From assembly GCA_032111745.1 (NCBI GenBank), contig JAULUH010000327.1, forward strand, positions 1 through 13,177: a stretch of 13,177 nt of DNA, given 5' to 3'. Positions 12,777-13,177 of the stretch are shown here, piece by piece. Below the pieces are notes generated by a model. That model searched no databases, had not been told where the DNA came from, and saw nothing but the letters and a program-made list of their open reading frames with translations. The DNA comes from JAULUH01 sp032111745 (GTDB lineage Bacteria > Chloroflexota > Anaerolineae > JAAEKA01). Position 1 is the first letter of the stretch. Every line of letters begins with the position of its first letter. The position numbers and the translations under genes are program-made.

Positions 12777-13177
12777 ATGGCGCAGCTGCTGGCGGGCAGG
12801 GTAGCCCTGGTGACGGGTGGTGGCCGGGGATTCGGCACGGGCATCGCCCGGGGCCTGGCTTTAGCCGGGGCTGCGGTGGCCATCACCGACATCGTCGCCG
12901 AGGAGCTGGAGCAGGCGGCGGGCGAGATCGCAGCCGACGGCAGCCAGGTGCTGCCCATGGTGGCTGATGTGGGCGATCTGGCGCAGATGCAGGCCGCGGT
13001 GGCGGCCGTGGTGGCGCGCTGGGGCCGGCTGGACGCGCTGGTCAACAACGCGGGGCGCATCCATTTCGTCCCCTTCGCCGAGACCACCCCTGCCATCTGG
13101 CAGGATACCCTCAGCGTGAACCTGACCGGCGTCTACAACGGCGTCAAGGCGGTCTGGGAACAGATGAGGCGGCAGGG
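12777..13177 (+). CDS. classical SDR-family oxidoreductase, 3' end outside the window
   Basis: The frame is open from ATG 12777 to the window edge, giving 133 complete codons. VALVTGGGRGFG (residues 9-20) is the TGxxxGxG nucleotide loop, AITDI (35-39) ends strand 2 with an Asp that usually means NAD(H), and LVNNAG near residue 90 is the canonical NNAG. A segment SVNLTGVYNGVKAVWEQM follows, as in FabG-like enzymes. The catalytic Ser/Tyr/Lys region is beyond the window, so activity cannot be judged. The GAGGTGAG ribosome site overlaps the stop of the second DUF4438 gene, with only four bases between stop and start. Its conventional motifs contrast with the non-canonical SDR at 2202-2993. Confidence 0.9.
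   Translation, partial: MAQLLAGRVALVTGGGRGFGTGIARGLALAGAAVAITDIVAEELEQAAGEIAADGSQVLPMVADVGDLAQMQAAVAAVVARWGRLDALVNNAGRIHFVPFAETTPAIWQDTLSVNLTGVYNGVKAVWEQMRRQ

Overview
The window is a GC-rich bacterial metagenome-style scaffold fragment, with a 10-N assembly gap at 580-589. It carries a divergently organised catabolic gene cluster flanked on the left by repeat-rich, nearly gene-free DNA. High GC, Shine-Dalgarno-led genes packed with 4-bp overlaps, a Cys-containing C-terminal anchor-like tail on the first protein, and dispersed repeats of the kind seen in Chloroflexota genomes make a Chloroflexota (Caldilineae/Anaerolineae-like) source my best guess. This is an inference from style, not from a marker gene.

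Left part (1-1196): the 3' end of a protein with a C-terminal membrane tail, a hairpin terminator, then about 700 bp of repeats. Two copies of a 75-bp palindromic element (419-493 and a split copy at 591-806) lie here. The second copy is interrupted by a different 132-bp palindromic element (603-734) flanked by an exact 9-bp direct repeat, so the order of insertion can be read from the DNA. A doubtful 60-codon ORF follows, ending at a strong terminator hairpin that can serve both strands.

Leftward arm (9130 down to 1271, minus strand): a TIM-barrel, glycosidase-like protein of unknown function; a 309-bp spacer with two copies of a composite repeat; then six tightly packed genes for a metal-dependent amidohydrolase, a class I PLP aminotransferase, a Gfo/Idh/MocA oxidoreductase (apparently missing a helix), an NAD-dependent epimerase/dehydratase, an SDR lacking the usual catalytic Tyr/Lys, and a DapA/NAL-family lyase. 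The arm ends near the terminator at 1164-1196.

Rightward arm (9272 to the window end, plus strand): a GntR/FCD regulator, a D-2-hydroxyacid dehydrogenase, two tandem DUF4438 proteins and a classical SDR that runs off the window. The divergent intergenic region holds a 17-bp perfect palindrome (CTGTCAAC-A-GTTGACAG, 9179-9195) overlapping a consensus -35 TTGACA, the likely operator of the GntR protein.

Together the genes look like one regulon for breaking down an unidentified small molecule. Hydrolysis (amidohydrolase), transamination, several NAD(P)-dependent redox or epimerisation steps, an aldolase/dehydratase-type lyase step and reduction of a 2-keto acid are all represented, and the regulator is of a class that senses small organic acids. 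The tandem DUF4438 pair is the least understood part, with one copy keeping and the other losing a set of His/Asp/Glu residues. No transporter is visible inside the window.
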